Assembly: GCA_029256365.1 (NCBI GenBank)
Contig: JAQSYB010000012.1
Location: forward strand, 1 to 14,177
DNA length: 14,177 bases
Source of the DNA: Clostridia bacterium
Lineage (GTDB): Bacteria; Bacillota; Clostridia; Lutisporales; Lutisporaceae
Direction: 5' to 3'
Position 1 is the first letter of the stretch. Every line of letters begins with the position of its first letter. The position numbers and the translations under genes are program-made. The notes below the pieces were generated by a model. That model searched no databases. It was not told the DNA's origin and saw only the letters and a list, made by a program, of their open reading frames with translations. Shown here in pieces: positions 6,948 through 13,952 of this stretch.

Positions 6948-7034
6948 AATTTAGTTGCTATAATGTCTAAATTATCATTACTAATCCAATAATTTTATAG
7001 CACTTGTTTATACATAATAAATTATGTATATATA

Positions 7035-7063
7035 TTGATAAAATATTAACATAAATTTATTAT
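7035..7063 (+). promoter_or_regulatory. Sigma-A-type promoter for the GTPase-AOR operon
   Basis: TTGATA (7035-7040), exactly 17 bp, TATTAT (7058-7063). It would start near 7070, giving a short leader of about 130 nt that bypasses the folded region upstream. A small perfect hairpin (7103-7108 with 7116-7121) lies in that leader. Confidence 0.55.
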
Positions 7064-7197
7064 AAAATGAAAAAAATTATACATATTAATACATGCTGCA
7101 ATAAAGACTACCATTGTCTTTCACACTATATTAGTTTAAGCTCTGCAACGTATTATTAAGAAAATATTATTTGAAAAGAACAGGAGGTCAAATTATT

Positions 7198-8265
7198 TTG
7201 CACACTATTTTTGATTATCATCACCATCCTCATAAGCATCATAATCATGAGCATCATCTTGTTCATGAAGAGAAATTAGAGAAGCAAAAAAGTAATCTTA
7301 AAATACCTGTTACAATTGTTGGCGGGTTTCTTGGTGCAGGAAAAACATCTGTTGTAAATCATATTATAGCTAATACTTCTCACAGGGTAGATGTATTGAT
7401 TAGAGAATTTGGTTCTGTTTCAGTGGATGATATGCTAATTCACTTAAATAAAAAAAATATACATGTCTTCCCCGGAGTATCCCTACATCACGACCCACAG
7501 CTCATGTTATATGGGTACTTGAATGATTTATATGAAAAAACTGAAGGAACTACATTCGACAATTTAATTATGGAATTAAGTGGATTGGATTCTCCAGAAC
7601 AACTTGTTCAGTTATTTTTTCTAGGTGATATGCCCAAACAATATAGACTTGCAAGCTTCATTACTATTGTAGATGCTGAATATGGCCAGCTAAATTTAGA
7701 TGATTATCCGATTTCAATCTCACAAATAGCATATGCAGATGTGATTTTAATTAATAAGATTGATTTGGTAACTAAAGAATCTCTAAAAAGCCTGGCACAA
7801 AGAGTTCACAATATAAACTCCGTTGCAAAAATATTTTTCACAAAATATGGAGAAACAAATTTAGACGAAATAATGGATTTGGATTTTCATAAACAGTTAT
7901 TTGATTGTACTGCTAGTTTTCAAAAAGGAGGTAATGAGATGTCGATGGATAACATTAAGACAATAGTACTCAGTGAAAGTAAGCCATTAGATAAGGAAAA
8001 AGTAAATGAATGGATTCAAAACCTTTTTATTACAGAAGGTATAAAGATATTGCGTAGTAAAGGTTTCTTGAATTTTTCTAACAGTGACTATAGGTATGAA
8101 TTTCAGGCAGTGAGGAAGACATTTCATTCTAAGGCAGATCGTCTCTGGGATAATGGAGAAGAAAGAAAGAGTGTAGTTGTTTTAATAGGTGAAGGACTTG
8201 ATGATGAAGAGAAATATCAAGAAGCTTTCCGTAAATGTATTGTTAATGACGAAAGTCAAATATAA
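7198..8265 (+). CDS. G3E-family (CobW/COG0523-like) P-loop GTPase, His-rich, lacking CxCC
   Basis: G3E GTPases are metallochaperones or insertases that couple GTP hydrolysis to metal or cofactor delivery. The start is TTG at 7198, set by AGGAGG at 7182-7187; an in-frame TTG at 7171 has no such site. The protein has 355 residues. Residues 2-23 contain eleven His, a metal-binding tail. Walker A is GGFLGAGKT (42-50), the switch region LIREFGSVSVDD (67-78), Walker B-like LIMELSG (123-129) and the base-recognition motif NKID (186-189). Where COG0523 proteins usually carry CxCC there is FPGVSLHHDPQ (91-101), so the cysteine metal site is missing and a His pair stands near its place. A CobW C-terminal-like region follows from about 255. 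Being first in an AOR operon suggests a role in tungsten or molybdenum enzyme maturation; that is inference. Confidence 0.85.
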   Translation: MHTIFDYHHHPHKHHNHEHHLVHEEKLEKQKSNLKIPVTIVGGFLGAGKTSVVNHIIANTSHRVDVLIREFGSVSVDDMLIHLNKKNIHVFPGVSLHHDPQLMLYGYLNDLYEKTEGTTFDNLIMELSGLDSPEQLVQLFFLGDMPKQYRLASFITIVDAEYGQLNLDDYPISISQIAYADVILINKIDLVTKESLKSLAQRVHNINSVAKIFFTKYGETNLDEIMDLDFHKQLFDCTASFQKGGNEMSMDNIKTIVLSESKPLDKEKVNEWIQNLFITEGIKILRSKGFLNFSNSDYRYEFQAVRKTFHSKADRLWDNGEERKSVVVLIGEGLDDEEKYQEAFRKCIVNDESQI

Positions 8266-8284
8266 ATGAAAAAGGAGTGGTTTT

Positions 8285-8623
8285 ATGGATGACGGCAGGG
8301 TAATAATTGACGAGACTTACAAAATTATCAAAGGTATAGCTGATACCTTGGAGGAAAAAAAGGACAATTATTCGGTAGAAGTATTTACATCCTTGAAAAG
8401 TGATGTTAATGAAAGCCTTAATTGGGCTAAGAAGTGTCGTAATAAGGTTTGGCTGAGATCTAAAGAAGGAACTGATTTGGCACAAGGTTGCTTTGATGCC
8501 GCGAACCAGCTCAATGACAAGCTGGAAAGTAATGAGGTTCTTTCAGATGAATCATTTGCTTTATTTATGAAATTAGAGTCTTTAGCTAAAATTATTGCAA
8601 CAAAAGCTTCTGTAATGACCTAA
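8285..8623 (+). CDS. Unrecognised 112-aa helical protein
   Basis: I do not recognise a family. AAGGAG at 8272-8277 precedes the ATG, and the gene lies 19 bp after the GTPase and 43 bp before the DUF362 gene, so it is clearly part of the operon. The 112 residues are rich in Lys, Glu, Asp and Ser with regularly spaced Leu, Ile and Val, suggesting an all-helical soluble bundle. There is no signal peptide or membrane span. Two Cys occur (KKCRNK and QGCFDA), too far apart for a classical cluster motif. Position between a metallochaperone-type GTPase and an iron-sulfur protein makes an accessory or chaperone subunit plausible, but no function can be claimed. Confidence 0.75.
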   Translation: MDDGRVIIDETYKIIKGIADTLEEKKDNYSVEVFTSLKSDVNESLNWAKKCRNKVWLRSKEGTDLAQGCFDAANQLNDKLESNEVLSDESFALFMKLESLAKIIATKASVMT

Positions 8624-8666
8624 AATTTTGATTATAAAAAAATTAAAATAAGAAAGGAGTAATAAA

Positions 8667-10079
8667 ATGGCATCTAAAGTTTATTTCATGAATGACAGAG
8701 CTAATAGCCTTCAGGAAAGCACACCTTTTAAGGCAGTAAAATTATTACGTGACGCTGGTATTGAATCACTTTTCAAAAAAGGTGATACAGTGGGAATCAA
8801 AGTACATATGGGGGAGTATGGCAATTCACTAAATCTTCGTCCACACTGGATTGTATCCATAGTGGAAGAGGTTAAAAGACTAGGAGGTAAACCTGTTATT
8901 GTTGATTGCAATACAATAACTTTCGGAGACTACTCTTCAAGAGCATGTAAAAGCGATCACCTCAGATCTGTTTCAAGACATGGCTTTAACGAAGAAACAA
9001 TGGGATGCCCTATTTGGATTTGTGACGGTGATTATGGTTTTGATGATGTCCAGGTCGAGATACCAAATGGTGTTTATCTGAAGCATTCATTTATGGGCAA
9101 GAAACTTCTGGATTTAGACGCTGTAATAGTCGCTTCTCATTTTAAAGGTCATCCGATGGGTGTTTACGGCGGTGCGTTAAAAAATGTAGGAATTGGTATG
9201 GGATCTAAAAGAGGAAAAATTTCTACTCATTATATGAATCATCCTGTTTATGGCATAAAAAATATGACAGTTAATCAAGACGCAGCAAAACAAGCAAATC
9301 AAGGACCGTCTCCTACAATAGTTGACCGTGCTATTAAAGGATGTCCTTTCGATGCCTTTGAGTTGAAAGACGACACCTTTATCTTCCATAATGAAAAATG
9401 TCAGTTGTGTGCCGGCTGTTTCAGTTCTGCTCTTTTTGCAGGAATACTTAACCTAAAACCTGAAATTACTGCTACTTGGGCTCCAACTATTGCTGATGCG
9501 GCGGCAGGTTATATTAATGCTATTGGAAAAGATAAGTTTCTTTTTTTAAATTATGCTATGGATATATCACCATGGTGTGACTGTGTTAACTTCCATGACA
9601 AACCATTGGTACCTAATGTAGGTGTTTTTGCTTCGAAGGACCCAGTTGCTATCGATATGGCTTGTATAGAAAAATCAGAGTCTTTGTCTGGAATGCCGAA
9701 TTCACAAGCTGATGAATTTGGATTTGTTGAACCAGGTACAGAGAGATTCACAAATATTTCGAGTATGGCAAAAGTAAGTCAGTGGGCACAGTGTAATGCT
9801 GGAGCTTACAATGGTATTGGCTCTACTGAATATGTCCTCATTGAGTCAGAACCTGGAGAGGAAGTTGATTTCTGGTTTCCTCCATACAAACCAGACAATG
9901 TATTTGGATACGTTCATAAAGAGGAACTGAAGAAAGGAAATTATGATCCCGGTGAGTATTTCCACAAGTTGCCTAAGTTATCTCTATCAGAACTGCATGT
10001 TAAGCCTAAAGGAAAAATTGACGAAATCTCAATTTTAGATGAAGATGATTATAGTGAGTCATTAAGTCTTAATTATTAA
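8667..10079 (+). CDS. DUF362-domain iron-sulfur protein
   Basis: This 470-residue protein opens with VYFMNDRA and shows the DUF362 pattern: VGIKVHMGEYGN, GGKPVIVDCNT, LDLDAVIVASHFKGHPMGVYGGALKNVGIGMGSK, and later KDPVAIDMA. In mid-protein there is a degenerate ferredoxin segment: GCPFDAF (Cys226) and CQLCAGC (Cys245, 248, 251). The fourth Cys expected four residues after Cys251 is Ala255, so one cluster using Cys226 as an extra ligand is the simplest reading. DUF362 proteins often stand beside redox enzymes and are thought to bind Fe-S clusters; their reaction is mostly unknown. AAAGGAG at 8653-8659 supports the start. It sits 17 bp before the AOR gene, suggesting an electron-transfer partner. 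Confidence 0.85.
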   Translation: MASKVYFMNDRANSLQESTPFKAVKLLRDAGIESLFKKGDTVGIKVHMGEYGNSLNLRPHWIVSIVEEVKRLGGKPVIVDCNTITFGDYSSRACKSDHLRSVSRHGFNEETMGCPIWICDGDYGFDDVQVEIPNGVYLKHSFMGKKLLDLDAVIVASHFKGHPMGVYGGALKNVGIGMGSKRGKISTHYMNHPVYGIKNMTVNQDAAKQANQGPSPTIVDRAIKGCPFDAFELKDDTFIFHNEKCQLCAGCFSSALFAGILNLKPEITATWAPTIADAAAGYINAIGKDKFLFLNYAMDISPWCDCVNFHDKPLVPNVGVFASKDPVAIDMACIEKSESLSGMPNSQADEFGFVEPGTERFTNISSMAKVSQWAQCNAGAYNGIGSTEYVLIESEPGEEVDFWFPPYKPDNVFGYVHKEELKKGNYDPGEYFHKLPKLSLSELHVKPKGKIDEISILDEDDYSESLSLNY

Positions 10080-10096
10080 AAAAGGAGGAAAGAAAA

Positions 10097-11974
10097 ATGT
10101 TAGGTGGATACGTTGGCAAAATGTTATTTGTAAATTTGACAGATGGTACATTTGAAGAAAAAGAATTATCCGAAGAAATGGCTGCCAAGTACATAGGTGG
10201 ATATGGCATTGGTGCCAGAATTTTATACGATATGATGCCTCCAGGAGCTGATCCTTTAGGGCCTGAAAATATGCTTGGATTTATTACCGGGCCATCAAAT
10301 GGAACAAAAGCATTTTTCGGTGGTCGATATACTGTTGTGTGCAAGTCACCGGTAACAGGTGGCTGGAACGATGCAAATTCTGGTGGATATTTTGGTCCAG
10401 AGCTTAAGAAAGCTGGATATGATGCAGTATTCTTTACAGGAATGTCTGAGAAACCTGTTTATCTTTGGATTAATGACGGAAAAGTTGAACTTAGAGATGC
10501 TTCTCACCTTTGGGGTAAAAATACAAAAGAAACTTGGGATGCGCTAAAAGCAGAAACTGGAGATGCTAAAGTTCGTGTTGTTGCTATAGGACCATCTGGT
10601 GAAAGAGTTTCACTATTATCCTGTCCAATAAATGACGGACATCGCGCACCTGGGCGAGGCGGCGGCGGAGCTGTTATGGGTTCTAAAAAATTAAAGGCCA
10701 TTGCAGTACGAGGAACAGGTGAAGTAAAAGTAGCTAATCCAGAAAAACTATTAGAAATCAACAAAAAGATTAACGTAGCTATGAAGGAAAGTCCTGCAGC
10801 TGCTGGTTTTGGAGCTTATGGAACCGGAGTTGGTACAGGAGCTTCTGCATTAAGTGGAGATTCACCGGTTAAAAACTGGGGCGGCGTTGGAGTTGTGGAT
10901 TTTGGTGATGAAAGTGCAACAAAATTAGCAGCCGGTACATTCGACCATAAATATAAAACAAAAAAATACACATGCTCTAGCTGCCCTTTAGGCTGTGGTG
11001 CTGAATACGAAGTAAAAGATGGACGCTGGCCTTTACCTATGACAGATAGACCTGAATACGAAACTGCAGCAGCCTTTGGATGCACTTGTCTTTGCGATGA
11101 TATTGAAGCCATCATGAAATGCAATGAAATTTGTAACAGCTATGGACTTGACACCATATCTGCAGGCATGACAATTGCTTGGGCTATGGAATGTTACAAT
11201 GAAGGCGTGCTCTCAAAGGATGAGCTTGATGGCATTGATTTAACATGGGGTAACGGTGAGGCAATGGTTGCTTTGATGGAAAAAATAGCAGATGGAATAG
11301 GCATTGGAGCAATTCTTGCTAATGGTTCTCAATATGCTGCAAGGAAATTGGGAAAAGGAAAGGAATATCTACAGACTGCTTCAGGAATTGAACTGCCTAT
11401 GCACGACCCTCGCTATGCACCTGGGATGTCAAGAATTTATCAGTTTGATCCTACACCGGGTAGACACGTTAAAGGTGGACTTGGAACTGTCCAGATGATG
11501 GGAATACCACTTGGAGACAAATATGATTATACAGCAACCGGTTATTTAGATGCAAAGATGGCTGCAGGTACTGAGATCAATAATTGTGGCGGTTTCTGTA
11601 TGTTTATTATGCTGACAGGACTTCAAGGCCTTGAAAGAGAATATATTGAGGCTATTACAGGCAGATCATTTAAAGGCCAAGATGCCGATGAGGCTGGGTT
11701 GAGAATATTGACATTAAGACAGTCGTTTAATGTTCGTGAAGGATTAAAACCGAGTGATATGACTATTCCTAATCGTGCTGTTGGTAAACCACCATTGACT
11801 GACGGACCGCTTGCCAATGTTACTGTTGATAATGAAATGCTAGCTGATAATTTCTTTGCTTTTGTGGGATGGGATAGAGAAACTGGAATGCCGACACAAA
11901 GTGCGTTGGAAAAGCTTGGTTTGGATGATATAGCAAAAGATTTTTATAGCCTTGCTGAAAGTCTTGCAGAGTAA
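10097..11974 (+). CDS. aor: Aldehyde:ferredoxin oxidoreductase family enzyme (tungsten-pterin)
   Basis: The 625-residue length is typical of AOR, which oxidises aldehydes to acids (or the reverse) with ferredoxin, using a tungsten bis-pterin cofactor and one [4Fe-4S] cluster, in the cytoplasm. Seen are the N-terminal GGYVGKMLFVNLT, KYIGGYGIGARILYD, the pterin-contact region FGGRYTVVCKSPVTGGWNDANSGGYFGPE-like segment (74-102) and RAPGRGGGGAVMGSKKLKAI-like segment (about 188-207). The cluster ligands are C293-x2-C296-x3-C300 and C497 in NNCGGFC, close in position to the set known in Pyrococcus AOR. AGGAGG precedes the ATG. Substrate cannot be deduced; family members include AOR proper, GAPOR, FOR and others. 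The metal (W or Mo) is inferred from the family. Confidence 0.95.
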   Translation: MLGGYVGKMLFVNLTDGTFEEKELSEEMAAKYIGGYGIGARILYDMMPPGADPLGPENMLGFITGPSNGTKAFFGGRYTVVCKSPVTGGWNDANSGGYFGPELKKAGYDAVFFTGMSEKPVYLWINDGKVELRDASHLWGKNTKETWDALKAETGDAKVRVVAIGPSGERVSLLSCPINDGHRAPGRGGGGAVMGSKKLKAIAVRGTGEVKVANPEKLLEINKKINVAMKESPAAAGFGAYGTGVGTGASALSGDSPVKNWGGVGVVDFGDESATKLAAGTFDHKYKTKKYTCSSCPLGCGAEYEVKDGRWPLPMTDRPEYETAAAFGCTCLCDDIEAIMKCNEICNSYGLDTISAGMTIAWAMECYNEGVLSKDELDGIDLTWGNGEAMVALMEKIADGIGIGAILANGSQYAARKLGKGKEYLQTASGIELPMHDPRYAPGMSRIYQFDPTPGRHVKGGLGTVQMMGIPLGDKYDYTATGYLDAKMAAGTEINNCGGFCMFIMLTGLQGLEREYIEAITGRSFKGQDADEAGLRILTLRQSFNVREGLKPSDMTIPNRAVGKPPLTDGPLANVTVDNEMLADNFFAFVGWDRETGMPTQSALEKLGLDDIAKDFYSLAESLAE

Positions 11975-11993
11975 AATATAGTATATATGATTA

Positions 11994-12032
11994 GAATGGA
12001 CTTTCCATAGCTATGTCTGTGGAAGTTCATTC
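11994..12032 (+). other. Stem-loop in the AOR-SDR spacer
   Basis: Bases 11994-12006 pair with 12021-12032 (12 pairs, one G-U, one bulged T) around a 14-base loop. It starts 20 bp after the AOR stop and ends 24 bp before the SDR start. No T-run follows, so it is more likely an mRNA processing or stability element, or a weak attenuator, than a full terminator. Confidence 0.5.
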
Positions 12033-12056
12033 ATAATAGCAAAGGGGGCATGAAAT

Positions 12057-12926
12057 TTGAAAAATGTTCTAATAACCGGCGGTGCAGGTAGTATGGGTAA
12101 AGAGCTATCTATTTCGCTTGCTCAAAAAGGATACAAGGTATATGCTTTTGATATTCCAAATGCAGATTTTTCAGTCTTAGATGAATATGGAATAACTGGT
12201 ATTAAAGGAGATATAACAAATCCGGAATCAGTATATGCAGCTGTTTCAGGCAAAGATATTATAATTCACCTGGCAGCGTTATTGCCGCCAGTCAGCGAAA
12301 GAAGTCTAGATAAAACATTTGCGGTAAATGTTCAAGGAACGAAAAACCTTGTAGACGCAATAGTTGCAAATGACAGAAAAGCCCGCCTGATTTTTTCATC
12401 TACAGTTGCATCTTACGGGGATACTACAAAATCAGAACCACCATTACGTGCAACTACACCGCAAAACCCAAATACTAATTACAGCAAATCAAAGGTAGAA
12501 GCTGAAAAGTATATTATTGAAACTGGTGTACCTTACACTATCCTTAGAGTATCAGGGGTTGTGTTAGCAGCACTTATGGATCCTCCAGGCTGGCCATTCA
12601 CTTCTGAACAAAGAGTGGAGTTTGTTTATAGAGGCGATGTAGTGAACGCTCTTATTTCAGCAGTAGAAAAGGAAGAGTCTACCAACAAGGTATTAATAAT
12701 TGCCGGCGGCAGCACATGGCAAATGAAGGGTTATGAGTTTGTTGCTAAGTTTTTAGAAGTTTTGGATGTGCCTATAGAAGATGCAGAATACCCTGAAAAT
12801 TCCATATACTCTGATTGGTATGATACAGAGGAATCTCAAAAAATTTTAGACTATCAAAGGACACCATTTCCAAAGTTTCTTGAGCTGCTTAATAAAGCAG
12901 TAGAAGAAGCGATTGGCGGTTATTAA
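12057..12926 (+). CDS. NAD(P)-dependent epimerase/dehydratase, extended SDR family
   Basis: This Rossmann-fold oxidoreductase has 289 residues. The dinucleotide motif GGAGSMG (8-14) follows the first strand VLIT. An acidic residue after the second strand (YAFDIPN) favours NAD, GDITNP fits the next strand, IIHLAA is the usual wall of the site, and the catalytic set is Ser114/115 (FSSTVASYG) with Y142-S-K-S-K146. The start is TTG at 12057, following AAAGGGGG (12041-12047); an ATG at 12050 is out of frame. Substrate is not recognisable: relatives act on nucleotide sugars, sterols or aldehydes. Its place after AOR, across a stem-loop, suggests it handles the aldehyde or alcohol chemistry of the same pathway, which is inference. 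Confidence 0.85.
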   Translation: MKNVLITGGAGSMGKELSISLAQKGYKVYAFDIPNADFSVLDEYGITGIKGDITNPESVYAAVSGKDIIIHLAALLPPVSERSLDKTFAVNVQGTKNLVDAIVANDRKARLIFSSTVASYGDTTKSEPPLRATTPQNPNTNYSKSKVEAEKYIIETGVPYTILRVSGVVLAALMDPPGWPFTSEQRVEFVYRGDVVNALISAVEKEESTNKVLIIAGGSTWQMKGYEFVAKFLEVLDVPIEDAEYPENSIYSDWYDTEESQKILDYQRTPFPKFLELLNKAVEEAIGGY

Positions 12927-12947
12927 AAGTATCAATATATATATTTT

Positions 12948-12987
12948 GGGGGATGGTTTGTATTTCATTAACTTATAACCAGCCTCC
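12948..12987 (+). other. Imperfect hairpin after the SDR gene
   Basis: GGGGGATGGTT (12948-12958) pairs with AACCAGCCTCC (12977-12987), ten pairs with one A-G mismatch and one G-T, around an 18-base loop. It lies 21 bp after the SDR stop. The following sequence is AT-rich but has no clear T-run, so termination would be weak at best. The rest of 12988-13094 is AT-rich with no other feature that I can support. Confidence 0.4.
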
Positions 12988-13094
12988 AATTAATTTAATT
13001 CTATAATTTAACTTTAACTTAGAAGTATATGAAAAGAATTAATATCATTGCTTTGAAGTTAATTAATAAAGCTAATTAAAATGAGGTAATCTTT

Positions 13095-13376
13095 ATGGTT
13101 CAGCGAAATTTATACGTTGAGTGTTTTTCAGGTGTAAGTGGAGATATGACAGTAGCAGCTCTTTTAGATTTATGTGCTAAGAAAATCTTACTAAAAGGCT
13201 TGGATAGCTTAAATGTTGGCGGTTATAAAGTTGAAATTTCAAGGGTATTAAAAAATAGAATAAATGCTTGCGACTTCAATGTTATATTAGATGATAGTAT
13301 TGAAGGTGATAGTGAATTATCTTATTAAGATAGAAACATTTATGATAGATATGGAGTATTCAAACATAATTGTTAA
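13095..13376 (+). pseudogene. larC: larC remnant (nickel-pincer cofactor biosynthesis), N-terminal fragment
   Basis: The frame starts at ATG 13095 after GAGGTAA and reads MVQRNLYVECFSGVSGDMTVAALLDL, the hallmark N-terminus of LarC (formerly DUF111), followed by a VEISRV segment. LarC inserts nickel into the pyridinium pincer cofactor of lactate racemase-type enzymes and normally has about 400 residues. Here a TAA at 13326-13328 stops it after 77 residues. The same frame continues after that stop with DRNIYDRYGVFKHN, like the HRNLxDIYxII stretch of LarC, and stops again at 13374-13376. The rest is gone, replaced by the MoaD-like gene. A functional short product is very unlikely. Confidence 0.7.
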
Positions 13377-13390
13377 AAAGAGGTGATAAA

Positions 13391-13630
13391 TTGGTTATTA
13401 AAATAAAATATTTTGGTGTTGAAACAACCAGCTTGCCATTAACAATTGAACTACCTGAAAATTCTACTATAGAAATCTTACTTGATTATATTAGTGAAAT
13501 AATTAATGATTCCATAGATTCTTTGTTAAGATCCGCAGTATTTTTAGTAAATAAATCAAGAGCAGATAAGGAAACGGTCTTACACGATAAAGATGAAGTC
13601 CATATACTTTATATTTTAGGCGGCGGTTAA
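13391..13630 (+). CDS. MoaD/ThiS-family sulfur-carrier protein
   Basis: The start is TTG at 13391, because AGAGGTG (13379-13385) lies just before it; an upstream in-frame TTG at 13370 overlaps the larC remnant. The product has 79 residues, right for a beta-grasp sulfur carrier. It begins VIKIKYFGV, has LHDKDEVHILYILGGG at the end and closes with the C-terminal Gly-Gly that is adenylated and thiocarboxylated in this family. MoaD-type proteins donate sulfur to make molybdopterin, the pterin of both molybdenum and tungsten enzymes. Placement downstream of the AOR gene favours a MoaD-like role in tungstopterin assembly; ThiS-like or other carrier roles cannot be excluded. Confidence 0.8.
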   Translation: MVIKIKYFGVETTSLPLTIELPENSTIEILLDYISEIINDSIDSLLRSAVFLVNKSRADKETVLHDKDEVHILYILGGG

Positions 13631-13659
13631 TAAAAAAATATATTACGAAATACTTATAG

Positions 13660-13761
13660 AATCTTTCAGTATATCCAGACGGAACCTACAGACCAGACGA
13701 TAATGCCAAAAGAGCAGAAGCGGTAACAGTTATAAATGGATTAAATAATATTTCAAATTAA
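13660..13761 (+). pseudogene. Orphan SLH (S-layer homology) domain fragment
   Basis: The frame reads VYPDGTYRPDDNAKRAEAVT, then VINGLNNI, up to TAA at 13759-13761. The xYPDGTxRPxxxxxRAEAV pattern is the C-terminal half of an SLH domain, which anchors surface proteins to cell-wall polymer. An in-frame TAG at 13657-13659 and the lack of a start or ribosome site show that it is the detached tail of a lost surface-protein gene. Confidence 0.75.
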
Positions 13762-13767
13762 ATATTT

Positions 13768-13812
13768 AAAAAGAGGCTGTTGCACAAAAAAATTAGTGCA
13801 ACGCCTCTTTTT
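13768..13812. terminator. Strong, bidirectional intrinsic terminator
   Basis: A 10-bp stem (13768-13777 with 13803-13812) is continued, after one bulged T, by a 7-bp stem (13779-13785 with 13796-13802) around a 10-base A-rich loop. Five T close the plus-strand side and five A open it, so it can work in both directions. It probably belonged to the lost SLH gene and now ends the MoaD-like transcript. Confidence 0.9.
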
Positions 13813-13864
13813 AAAATAGCACTAAAAGTAAAATAATAAATATGTAACTTTAACGCCTGCTTTC

Positions 13865-13893
13865 TTGATATTGTTGCAGACGTTTGTTATAAT
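13865..13893 (+). promoter_or_regulatory. Promoter of the RidA-family gene
   Basis: TTGATA (13865-13870), a 17-bp spacer and TATAAT (13888-13893). A transcript would start near 13900, about 53 nt before the ATG at 13953. Confidence 0.7.
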
Positions 13894-13952
13894 ATACATA
13901 ACTTTGTATTTGTAGAAATTTAACTTAATATATTTTATGAAAGGGTGATTGT

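Noticed and set aside
13095..13328. Programmed frameshift in larC as in lactobacilli
   Set aside because: The sequence after the stop continues in the same frame only briefly, meets another stop and then gives way to a different gene; no LarC C-terminal part exists in any frame.
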